64,000 nucleotides of DNA from Astragalus membranaceus (lineage: Eukaryota > Streptophyta > Magnoliopsida > Fabales > Fabaceae): positions 134,823,027 to 134,887,026 of the forward strand of contig CM076846.1 of the NCBI GenBank assembly GCA_039519185.1. Reading direction: 5' to 3'. The position numbers and the translations under genes are program-made. Positions 56,099 to 64,000 of the stretch are shown in pieces (positions within the stretch are counted from its first letter, which is position 1; every line of letters begins with the position of its first letter). Under the pieces are notes generated by a model. It was not told the origin of the DNA. It saw only the letters and a list, made by a program, of their open reading frames with translations, and ran no database searches.

Positions 56099-58105
56099 CT
56101 ATTGATGCAACTTTTGAAATCCTCTTGAACCTCTAGACTGATAAAGCTCCAGCCTACTCTTAGATTCTTGCAACAAAGCCTCTAATGTTTCATCCTGTGT
56201 CACATTAGGTTGCTTAGAAGCCCATTCAAGCACACCCAAAACCTCAGCTCGAGCAAGCTCTTCACTATCTGGTACATGTAATGCAATATAAGATAACAGA
56301 ACCAATGCAGAATACTGAACCATTTGCTCCCCAAGATACACAAGCTGAACCAAGTGTTTCGCCCCGCCCGCAGTTATAATTGCCTTGGAGTGATCCATGT
56401 GAAGGTAGTTCTCATTGCAGGAAAATTTTGTGAGCGAAACCGCTGCCTCTCTCGACACTTCGGCTTCTCTTTCGTCGAGAAGACGAACCAATGGAGCTAT
56501 TATCCTTGTCTCTGTTGCCCTGAATGTCCTAGCCAAATTCCCAATAGCTTTAATACAAGGAATCAGAAGCTTCTTATCTTCATTCTCAATGATCTTAAGC
56601 ACTTGATCAACAACCGCTTTACAAGCCGGAGAATTCGGTTTGAATGCTGATCTTCTCAACTCAGCATCTTTCTCAGCCACAGCTGTTATCTCCTTCAAAG
56701 CCAAAGCAGAATTGTACTTCACTTCTTCTGCTCCCTTTTCAAGTAGAATTGCAAAACATAACAAAGCTCTCGACTCCGTTATACTACGACAAATAGCCGA
56801 ATTACCTTTAGCTAAGTATCGAATCGCTTTCGCTGCCATTGCTTTCATGTTAGCCTTATTCTCAGGATCCTCAGATTCCCTTCCTTTCATGTTAATTCCA
56901 GAATAGGCATATCCTTGCTTACCATTACTACCATTACTTCCATTACCACCATTCCCATTAGGCTGAGAATTCTGAGTCTGGGTAGCTTCATTGACTTGAC
57001 TTGAATTTGAATATGACTGAGGCTTATTTGCAGCATGCATTGCCATTGTACTAGCGACCACTTTATGCATCTGATTATGTGACTTATCACCTAAAGGATG
57101 CTGCATCCGATTTTGAACCTTCTTTTCCTCTTCATCATTCTTATTCACATTAACATTAGAATTGTTGTTGTTGTTATTACTAGCCAGAACAACAGCATGA
57201 ATGGAAGTAGGTTTATTGCTAACAATAGCATATTTACTATGTTCCTGAACAGTTTCAAAAGCAAGATGACTAACAAGCAAACGAACAATATTATGCTGAG
57301 CAAAAAGATCTTGACATTTAGGATATTTAGAAACTAATTCAGAAACAGCCCAAGCAACAACAGATTGAACTTTCATAGGACCTTCTTTAAGAATCTTAGC
57401 AAAAACAGAACAAACACCAGCATGTAACATTTGTTCAACACTTTCAGGATCACGGCCCAAAAGTCCAATAGCTCTAGCAGCATGTTCTTGACCTTCTTTT
57501 TTACCTTCTTTAATAAGTTTCAATAAAGGTCCAACACCACCTTCTTCAATGATTAATTTCCCATACCTATCATTATCACGTGCAAGTGAAACAAGTGAAG
57601 CTGCAGCGTCAGATCGATCATCAAGTGAACCTGTATGAAGGGTTGCGATCTGTTCCCAAATGAGTCCTAGAATTGGTTCATTAGCTGCAATAGGTGGAAG
57701 ACCGAGATATTCATCGCCGCGTTCTTCCGCCGGAGCTGAAACCCTTAGAAGCCATGACACGTCACCGATTGAATTTTCAAGGTTAGATGACATTTTACGA
57801 AAAGCAGCAGGTGGTACGATGCTGAAGACACGCTTCATGAGACCGTTTGCACGACATTTAAGGACTAGTGTTAAGGCTTTTTCGAGGACTTGTTCGGTGT
57901 CTCCGATGATACGACGTGTTGGTCGTTCGTATAAATCTGAACTTGCTCTTGCTGCTTGACGAAGAAGAGCTGCGAGTTTTTCTGTTTTGGATTTGAGTTC
58001 TAAACATTCTTGTTTGAATGATGCACTTCCTTCATCTGCTGCTTTGCTTACTTGATCTGCTAATTGGATCGGCTTTGCTAATAGTTGTTTTACTATGTCT
58101 GCCAT
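56099..58105 (-). CDS. ARO1: ARO-type armadillo repeat protein, intact
   Basis: A single uninterrupted 668-codon frame; Arabidopsis ARO1 is of similar length (about 664) and also has one exon. The N-terminus MADIVKQLLAKPIQLADQVS and the following helical region (residues 1-130; ARASSDLYERPTRRIIGDTE, VSWLLRVSA) match the ARO family. Armadillo repeats run from about residue 155 (GSLDDRSDAAASLVSLARD, IIEEGGVGPLLKLIKEG, AARAIGLLGRDPESVEQ) to the end. An insert at about 310-400 is low in complexity, with runs of Asn and Gly/Asn. No transmembrane segment or signal peptide is seen. ARO proteins are scaffolds linked to ROP GTPase signalling and actin in tip-growing pollen tubes (ARO1) and root hairs (ARO2-4); which paralogue this is cannot be decided by eye. 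The ATG choice is supported by family identity from residue 1. It is the only intact host gene here. Confidence 0.93.
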   Translation of the reverse strand: MADIVKQLLAKPIQLADQVSKAADEGSASFKQECLELKSKTEKLAALLRQAARASSDLYERPTRRIIGDTEQVLEKALTLVLKCRANGLMKRVFSIVPPAAFRKMSSNLENSIGDVSWLLRVSAPAEERGDEYLGLPPIAANEPILGLIWEQIATLHTGSLDDRSDAAASLVSLARDNDRYGKLIIEEGGVGPLLKLIKEGKKEGQEHAARAIGLLGRDPESVEQMLHAGVCSVFAKILKEGPMKVQSVVAWAVSELVSKYPKCQDLFAQHNIVRLLVSHLAFETVQEHSKYAIVSNKPTSIHAVVLASNNNNNNSNVNVNKNDEEEKKVQNRMQHPLGDKSHNQMHKVVASTMAMHAANKPQSYSNSSQVNEATQTQNSQPNGNGGNGSNGSNGKQGYAYSGINMKGRESEDPENKANMKAMAAKAIRYLAKGNSAICRSITESRALLCFAILLEKGAEEVKYNSALALKEITAVAEKDAELRRSAFKPNSPACKAVVDQVLKIIENEDKKLLIPCIKAIGNLARTFRATETRIIAPLVRLLDEREAEVSREAAVSLTKFSCNENYLHMDHSKAIITAGGAKHLVQLVYLGEQMVQYSALVLLSYIALHVPDSEELARAEVLGVLEWASKQPNVTQDETLEALLQESKSRLELYQSRGSRGFQKLHQ

Positions 58106-58500
58106 TTTCGGAGATGTTGATGTTGTTGTTGGTAACTAAGGGTGGATCCGAAATGGTTTTTGTGAAGTTGACGATTTTGACCTTAGATGGGAAACGGTGA
58201 GGTTTTGATGGTGGTGGTGGGTGGGTGGCGGTGGGTGTGTTATGAACTGGCTATTGTTGTTTTTGTGAGGTGTGAAAGAATAAATGGTGATTGGTGTTTG
58301 AGTGGTGGGTGTGATTTGAGGAATTTTTAAGATGCAATTGGAAAGGTGAGAGAGAAGAATCTCTCATTCATGGTGGGAGTGGACGGGGTATACAAAGACT
58401 AAAACGCGGTTTGTAAACTTGACCAGGTAGGGATTAATTAGCGTTTTGATTTAAGAAACCAAGCATTGAATTTTTGAAATTAATGTATTATTAATATTAA
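58106..58500 (-). promoter_or_regulatory. Leader and promoter-proximal region of the ARO gene
   Basis: Upstream of the ATG the minus strand is C/A-rich ('ccaccacccacccaccac' near 58215-58235), then has CT-rich 'agattcttctctctcacc' near 58350, as in plant 5' leaders. No clear TATA box was identified, so a transcription start is not proposed. Confidence 0.4.
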
Positions 58501-58589
58501 TGGGATGGGATGGGATGCTATGCCCGCTTATTTAAGTCGTTTCCTTTCAATCAACGAAATTATTTCCTCCAAGAGAATAATACATAGCC

Positions 58590-58740
58590 TAATTTCAAAG
58601 GCATAACTCAACTTGCAAATAGGTAAATTGTTAGGTCGGACTTAGATATTATGTCTTGAGTTTGAACTCAAAACCTTATTATTGTGTGCGATTTTCAAAT
58701 GGTATGTTCTCCTTAGTGTAATTCAATTCCGACTAAGCAT
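58590..58740 (+). mobile_element. Possible decayed SINE
   Basis: 'taactcaacttgcaaataggtaa' resembles a Pol III A box and 'gagtttgaactcaaaacc' a B box about 50 bp downstream, the spacing of tRNA-derived SINEs. No target duplication or tail was found. Confidence 0.3.
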
Positions 58741-58767
58741 GCCCTAAATGAAGCACCCAAAGATCTT

Positions 58768-58964
58768 CTTTTGGTATAAATTAGGTATTATCTGCGCGCA
58801 ACTGCAGAGACTAATCCATCGAACTGGGTAGAACCACAATGGTCGCAAAGCTCTCCCTCAAGCGATTTAACATTGTTGCATGTCAAGACTGGATTCAAAC
58901 TCAGGACATTGGTTAAGTTGGAAGAGACATCTACTATCTCATCCAAGTGCTCTTGGGTACAACA
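58768..58964 (-). mobile_element. tRNA-derived SINE
   Basis: On the minus strand: a head 'gtacccaagagcacttgg', an A-box-like 'cacttggatgagatagtag', and a B-box-like 'gagtttgaatccag'. A body includes 'ttgtggttctacccag'. Direct duplications AAAGATCTT flank it (58759-58767, 58965-58973). This pattern supports a complete SINE insertion. Confidence 0.65.
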
Positions 58965-58973
58965 AAAGATCTT

Positions 58974-59355
58974 GTGGGTGGACGAGTTGGATTTATTTTA
59001 ATTTTGTTTACAATTAATATACTTTTTTGACAAATTTACTAAAAGCAATGTTAAAATTTGGATTTTCTAGGTTAAAATGAATTTTAAACAACAGTTGAAA
59101 ATTTGTATCCATTATAATGTTATTATATTAAAAATGTTAGTACTCTCTCCGTGTTGGAATATAAGAAAAAGAAAGGTATGTTCAGTGGTCAAGAATATAA
59201 ACAGATATTAACTACTTTCACTATATTTTTTCACTATATTTAAATAATTTAATGTTATTATTTCTGAATTATCGTTTTATTTAATTTAGATTTTGTTCCA
59301 ATAATCATTTTATTTTCATTCAACACGTCCCATGAAAATATAATTACATTTTTTA
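58974..59355. other. Intergenic AT-rich sequence
   Basis: No gene. 'tactctctccgtgttggaatataagaaa' at 59140 resembles one end of a Stowaway-type MITE, but the other end is missing. Confidence 0.4.
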
Positions 59356-59836
59356 TTACACCGTGTTTAGGATTTGTAGTGGATTGGACACACACGATGA
59401 AATAGATACAGATGAATTAAAATTTAATCTATAAACACTCCAACTCCAAGTTAAGCTCTTGATGCGGGTAATCGTGGAAAAAACATTCGCCTCCTCATCC
59501 TTAAAAATAGCTTCGTTCCTAGCGAGCCAAATACCCCAGCAAGTTGTTAGCCATAACATATGTTTCGTACGCTTTGATTTTTTCCCTTTGCACAATGTTG
59601 CACAACCAAGGAAGAACTCCTCCAAGGGCGTTGACAAGTCTAGCACTACACCAAGCCAAGCGCTAACTCCTTCCCAAACTGAAATTGCGAAAGGAAAATT
59701 CAGAAACAAATGAGCTATAGTCTCACCTTCTTGTTGACATAAGGGGCAGCGAGCATCATGTTCGGAGTTAATGACATTCCTCCTAAGCAATTGCCTGCGC
59801 ACCGGCAGAAAGTCCAACAAAAGACGCCAACCAAAC
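59356..59836 (-). pseudogene. LINE ORF2 C-terminal fragment (zf-RVT)
   Basis: It reads FGWRLLLDFLPVRRQLLRRN, then the zinc-binding CPLCQQEGETIAHLFLNFPF and a Trp-rich tail (WLTTCWGIWLARNEAIFKD). This is the reverse-transcriptase zinc-binding domain at the end of plant L1 ORF2. The upstream part is cut off by the LTR at 59837. It is separate from the ORF1-only insertion at 21169. Confidence 0.85.
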
Positions 59837-59935
59837 TGTAACACCCCGAAATTAATTAAATAGTTATTTAGTATTTAGTTAATTAAATTAAATAGGAGTT
59901 GGCGATAGAAATAATAATAATAATAATAATAATGA
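59837..59935 (+). mobile_element. LTR start interrupted by CACTA
   Basis: TGTAACACCCCGAAATTAATT begins inside the LINE fragment. An AT-rich 'ttagttaattaaatt' phrase and an (AAT)n microsatellite (59909-59933) follow up to the CACTA end. The start resembles the inverse end of the solo LTR at 11799. The rest of the LTR would lie beyond the CACTA, outside the window. Confidence 0.6.
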
Positions 59936-61239
59936 CACTACAAGAAAATCGACAATTTCCGACGGCAAAATCCGTCGGAAACGCACTGATTTTCGTCGCA
60001 AATTAACGTTTCCGACGGACTTTCCGACGGACAAATTTTCGTCGCAAAATCGCTCATCGCAAATCGTTTCCGACGGATATGTTCGTCGCAAATGAGTCCG
60101 TCGCAAAGTCGTCGGAAACCCGTCGCAAATTTCCGTGGCAAAGTCGTCGCAAACATTGACACCTTTTCGTCGGAAATCCGTCGCAAATCCGTCGAAAATT
60201 TTAAAAAAAAATTAAAAAAAAATTAAATTATCCATCCAAAATAATATTTAATAATTATATCTATACATACTAATTTCATATACAAAGGAACATATACTGG
60301 ATCCAATCCATCTGATTCCTACTATATTTCAACATGGAATGAATCCATCAAATTTTGATCATCCACACAGCATACATAACAAGCACCATTTTCTAGCTTA
60401 ATAAATCTCCCTAGTACAACATCTACCTATGTGAAATGCGTAGCTACTATATCCCTATCCACATCTGACATAGTTATAATTGTCCAGCACTAAACTGAAT
60501 ATCCTTCTGTTGATGTTGGTGAATATCCTTCTGACATTGGTGAATATCCTTCTGTTGATGTTTCTTCGCGATCTCTAAGTGTCCTCAATATCAAAGTCTT
60601 TAGTAAATTCATCACTTGGACCGCATGCATCAGTGCAGTTAGTGGATCAGACATCTGTTTCAACTTTTAATACAAGGAAAAAGTACAAGAACAGAGGATA
60701 AGATACCCTCCATGGAAACCAGCAGGAATATGTTTATTTTTATTAAATGAGCTAACAAAGTATTCCGTGTGTGTGTTTGTGTATGTAAAGTGCAGCATGT
60801 ATAGAGGACCAAAAATTGAAAATTTAATTATATATATATATGGTCTCAGATTTCTTACAAGACATCATTTTGAATGATTTAGAGAATAATTCAATATAAA
60901 ACCAGAATCATACATTTGAATTGCATTTAATTATCTTCATTCATGCAAAAATAAAGCCAAACTGACAAACTCACATTACTGAAACTCCTGTTTTCATTAC
61001 AACCTTTAAAACTGAAGAAAACTAACAGCCAATCAACGATGTAGAATGTATCAAAATTGTTAACACAAAGATACCCTCTAAACTAAAGTGTAGTTTCAAA
61101 AAGTACTGCTAGTTTCAAAGATACAAAAAATCTACTTAGAAGCTGTCTAAAATATTCATTTCGATTCAGTCTAGCAACATCTATCAAAGATATCTAGAAA
61201 CAAAATATTAAATATTAAATATTAAAAACAATTTATAAC

Positions 61240-61981
61240 CTGCAGCATTGGTGGCCGCAATGATATTCTTTCTTCTGTAGTAGACTGGGGACCTTCTACT
61301 GTAATTAGTGCCAACTCTCCATGCTCTGCGACTGCTCTTGCCTGTGCCTCTTTCATTTTCTGCTCTTGTTTCATCTTCTTAGTATCAATGTCAATTTGTG
61401 TAACCCCAGCATCCACAAAAACAACTCTGAAATCAAAACATTTAAGGTAAAATAAATTATGAATTTTGGCTGTCAGAGATACTAATCAAAGATCATTTAC
61501 GAATGCTCACTAGACAACTTTTAAGTTAGGGGCAGTAGGTTCATTTAATATGACTATCTCGTTGGTCATTACAAAAAAACTTTGAATATCACAATAAAAA
61601 TTTAGAAATGATGAAAGCATCGTACCCTCATACCAAAGTAAGTCATAGTTTGTCATTTCTACTTTCTAAACAGCTAAAGCAAATCTACAAAATGCAGTGG
61701 ACCTATAAACCCAAAAATACAAAACAAACTGAAAAATATCGTAGACAATGGCCATAACTTACTCTATAGTAGTTGGTGTTGCCACAAACAGTTGCCTCCG
61801 ATGCCAAACAGCACTAGTAGCATATGGAATTGAAACATCTCCCAGGTATCTATATTGTGGGCGCAAAGAAGATATGACTATGTATTGTTGGTATGCAAAT
61901 GCACAGTACTCAACAGTTTGGTCCCAAGCAGTCCATTCTGGCTGAGGAAGTAGACCCCCAACAGGCTGGAATGTCTCCCAA
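61240..61981 (-). pseudogene. TWD40-2: TWD40-2-like WD40 protein, two exons
   Basis: Exon 1 (61763-61981; acceptor GATTCAG, donor GTAAGT) reads EWTAWDQTVEYCAFAYQQ, SSLRPQYRYLGDVSIPYAT then HRRQLFVATPTTIE. Exon 2 (61240-61426; acceptor TTTCAG, donor CAG|GTTATA) continues VVFVDAGVTQIDIDTKKM, AQARAVAEHGELALITVEG then ISLRPPMLQ. The two join in frame. From memory this corresponds to the middle of the plant WD40 protein of the TPLATE endocytic complex (TWD40-2). No stops occur, so the capture looks young. Confidence 0.65.
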
Positions 61982-62692
61982 CTGAATCACAAACAAAATG
62001 ATACCGCTGAACAATTTGGACAGGCTGGCCATTTCCCCTGAAATTTGATGACTAATCAGGATAAAACAAAGAAGACATAAAAAGAGCTGTAAAAATAAAA
62101 GAGGTGGGCCTAATATCCAGGTGAAATCCGTCATGCCACCGCGCGCAAGGGCCGCTATTTGATAACAGTGAACCACAAAGATGATATAACTTATACATAT
62201 ATAATAGCATGCCCTAGAAGTTCTATATTTCTTGCTTTCTTATTATATTTGCTTACTATGTTTCCTTGCTCTAGCAACAGGAGGACTGGAATTTAAACCA
62301 GTTTGTCTGATCCAAAACTGAATAATAGTCATCTGCGGTTAAGGTAGAAGCATAAAAGGGCCAACAACATGGTTGTAAAATGATCTTAAGGTATTAAGTA
62401 AAATGACTTCTTTAAGTTAATAAAATCATGCTTGTATCAAAGCAGCTCTTAAAATGAAAGAAATATAGAAAGAAAAAGGGAAACAAGAGTTTCAACCAAT
62501 CAAAGAACATTATAGCATACGTCAAAATGGATTAGATACATACACATCAATCAAAGAAGAAAGCATTAGAAAGCACCCAACAATACATTAGGGCCAGAAA
62601 GCAACCTCATTAGAAGAATAGACTATCAAATACATACCCCACTCCTCCAATAGAAAGTTACAAATATGAAAATTGAATCAAAATATTCTTAC

Positions 62693-63160
62693 CTCAGCTC
62701 CATAGTAACCTCCAATCAGCCTTTGAAGAAATTCACAACATCTCATACACAACATCTTAGCATTGACTTCAACAACTGCACATAAAAAACAGCAAAACAG
62801 ATCCATGAGCTTACAGGACAAAAATGTTTGTAGTACAAACAACATAAAATGTATATAAATAGCATCAAAGTATACCAAATAATACATTGAAGTACAACAA
62901 TTTGAACCATTAAAGTCCCTGAAATAATACATAAACTCAATATTTACCACAAAATGTATATAAATAGTACAAACAACATAAAATGGCAGTTTTGTTATGC
63001 CAATAAATTCAAAAACATAAATTTTTATTTTCCTTTTCATAAATGTCAATATTTTTTACTCACACAAAGGAGTCTCTGTCGAATCTGGATCAAGAGCTGG
63101 TTGAGATATCTCCAACCCTTTCCTTTGACCAACGGGTCCTCGAACCAACCTTCTCGTTTA
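62693..63160 (-). pseudogene. Two unidentified captured exons
   Basis: Exon a (63066-63160) has an open frame with KREGWFEDPLVKGKGWRYLN and IQIRQRLL. Exon b (62693-62775; acceptor TGTGCAG, donor GAG|GTAAG) continues VEVNAKMLCMRCCEFLQRL, IGGYYGAE. The frames fit if the donor GTGTGAGT is used. Both look like genuine, conserved coding sequence, but I do not recognise the protein. They lie between the CWC22 and TWD40-2 pieces on the same strand. Confidence 0.5.
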
Positions 63161-63722
63161 CTGCTTTCTTTTAAACAGAATCAAAACCAAACCCACAGAA
63201 ACATAAGAAAATTGACAATTGTGAAATTGAAAAGCAAAGGGGTTAGCACATTGCTCTAAGTAAATGCATAGGCAAACCAAGGAAAACTATCGGTCAAATC
63301 ATTATTGTTTAATCAGAATTTAAATGGTTTGTCACTAACAATGACTCATTCTAGGAGATTATGGCATTGTTTGTTCCATGAGGGTAACCCCATGTAGTGG
63401 AAAAATGCTAAGGTTGGTAGGTAGTTGTTTTCTATTTCGTTCTTATCTATTTCTTGTCATGCCTTCTATTTATAATATTTTTCTCAGTCATAAGTAAATT
63501 TCTGCATTATCAAAAAAATGCATAGCCTACATATTAAAAAATAAACAAGAGTTTGGTTGGATGCACCTCAATTTTCTCTCAGGTACTAAATTCCTTTCAA
63601 TCACATTTTAAGCAATCTATATAATATATGCTTTCAGAGTGGTAAAACTAGAGGAAATAATAATGCTGATGCAAGTACATGGAGAAACAAAAAAGAGTAA
63701 CATTTGAGTTTGATTGCAATAC

Positions 63723-64000
63723 CTGGAAGAGAACCTTAATAAATATACGAGAAGAAGAAGTCGTGTCCTCTTCAGTCAAGCGGATATATGCTAAAACATG
63801 CCAAGGCAGAGCAAATGTGCCAAGCAAGTGAGCAAAAAATTTTGCAACATTTCGTAGTTTATTCGTTTCAAGCCGGTGAATCATCGAGTATTGCTGCACA
63901 AAGCACTTCTCAAAAATTTCCTGATGAATTTTGTTGATCATGCAGAACTGCTGCCCGAGAAGACCATAATATCGGAGGTAAGTTCTTTCTTGGCTGCAAC
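63723..64000 (-). pseudogene. CWC22: CWC22 splicing factor exon (MA3 region)
   Basis: From the window edge down to donor CCAG|GTATT at 63722 the frame is open: CSQERTYLRYYGLLGQQFCM, INKIHQEIFEKCFVQQYSM, RNVAKFFAHLLGTFALPWHV, LAYIRLTEEDTTSSSRIF. It closely matches the MIF4G-MA3 junction of CWC22, a spliceosomal protein needed for exon-junction complex loading. Family residues LGTDALPW appear as LGTFALPW. The exon continues past the window. Its position inside a CACTA end suggests a captured copy. Confidence 0.85.

Larger units (their letters stand above)
59936..64000 (-). mobile_element. Pack-CACTA element 3, left part
   Basis: It starts CACTACAAGAAAATCG at 59936, preceded by TGA as the likely 3-bp target copy. 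Subterminal words TTTCCGACGG / CGTCGCAAA occur more than fifteen times at 59950-60195. Inside, on the minus strand, are exons resembling TWD40-2, an unidentified gene and CWC22. The right end is outside the window. 60200-61239 shows no gene. Strand is given by the captured exons. Confidence 0.75.

Noticed and set aside
59134..59300. Second Stowaway MITE near 'tactctctccgtgttggaatataag'
   Set aside because: Only one end resembles the family; no inverse end or TA pair was found.

Overview
This window is a repeat-rich stretch of a flowering-plant nuclear genome. The captured exons and the one intact gene have plant-specific homologues (ARO armadillo protein, KNOX class II, cation/calcium exchanger), and long-LTR Tekay-type chromoviruses dominate. 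A eudicot, perhaps a legume, fits the general character, but the species cannot be read from the sequence. Only one intact host gene is visible: a single-exon ARO armadillo-repeat gene at 56.1-58.1 kb on the minus strand. Almost everything else is mobile DNA inserted into older mobile DNA, and many insertions can be delimited exactly by target-site duplications (TSDs).

Layout. 1-1356: right end of a CACTA transposon. 1357-4372: LTR fragment. 4.4-6.1 kb and 24.35-24.56 kb: two halves of a decayed Ty1/copia element, split by Tekay element A (6077-24348, minus, TSD ATATT). A itself holds a solo LTR (10175-11799, TSD ATCAA) in its reverse transcriptase and a second Tekay element, B (12230-22830, minus, TSD TAGAA), in its gag/protease region. 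The right LTR of B was then hit by a LINE-like insertion carrying only ORF1 (21169-22350, 16-bp TSD). 25261-39115: one solo Tekay LTR (TSD AAGAA), about 2.8 kb when collapsed, carrying two gene-capturing CACTA elements (26460-31683, TSD CAT; 32578-38395, TSD TTA). 39624-40750: non-autonomous TIR transposon. 41403-46978: 5'-truncated Tekay element G (plus), whose RNase H region contains a 310-bp near-perfect palindrome with tRNA-like Pol III boxes. 46979-53082: end of another copia element, its LTR interrupted by a gag-only LTR element with large tandem arrays (47746-53006, TSD CATTT). 53-59 kb: gene island with MITEs, the ARO gene and a SINE. 59.4-64 kb: LINE remnant, LTR fragment, then the left end of a third gene-capturing CACTA element running off the window.

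The most striking content is the three Pack-CACTA-like elements. Together they carry exon fragments that I recognise as eIF5A, a PDR-type ABCG transporter, a RING/PHD protein, a CCX exchanger, KNAT7 (ELK plus homeodomain), plastid glutathione reductase, an AAE13-type acyl-CoA ligase, a TatD-type nuclease, a TWD40-2-like protein and CWC22. Within each element the host fragments lie on one strand and often keep splice sites, so chimeric transcripts are conceivable. None of the three shows a recognisable transposase. Gene identities rest on recognition of motifs by eye, not on a database search.
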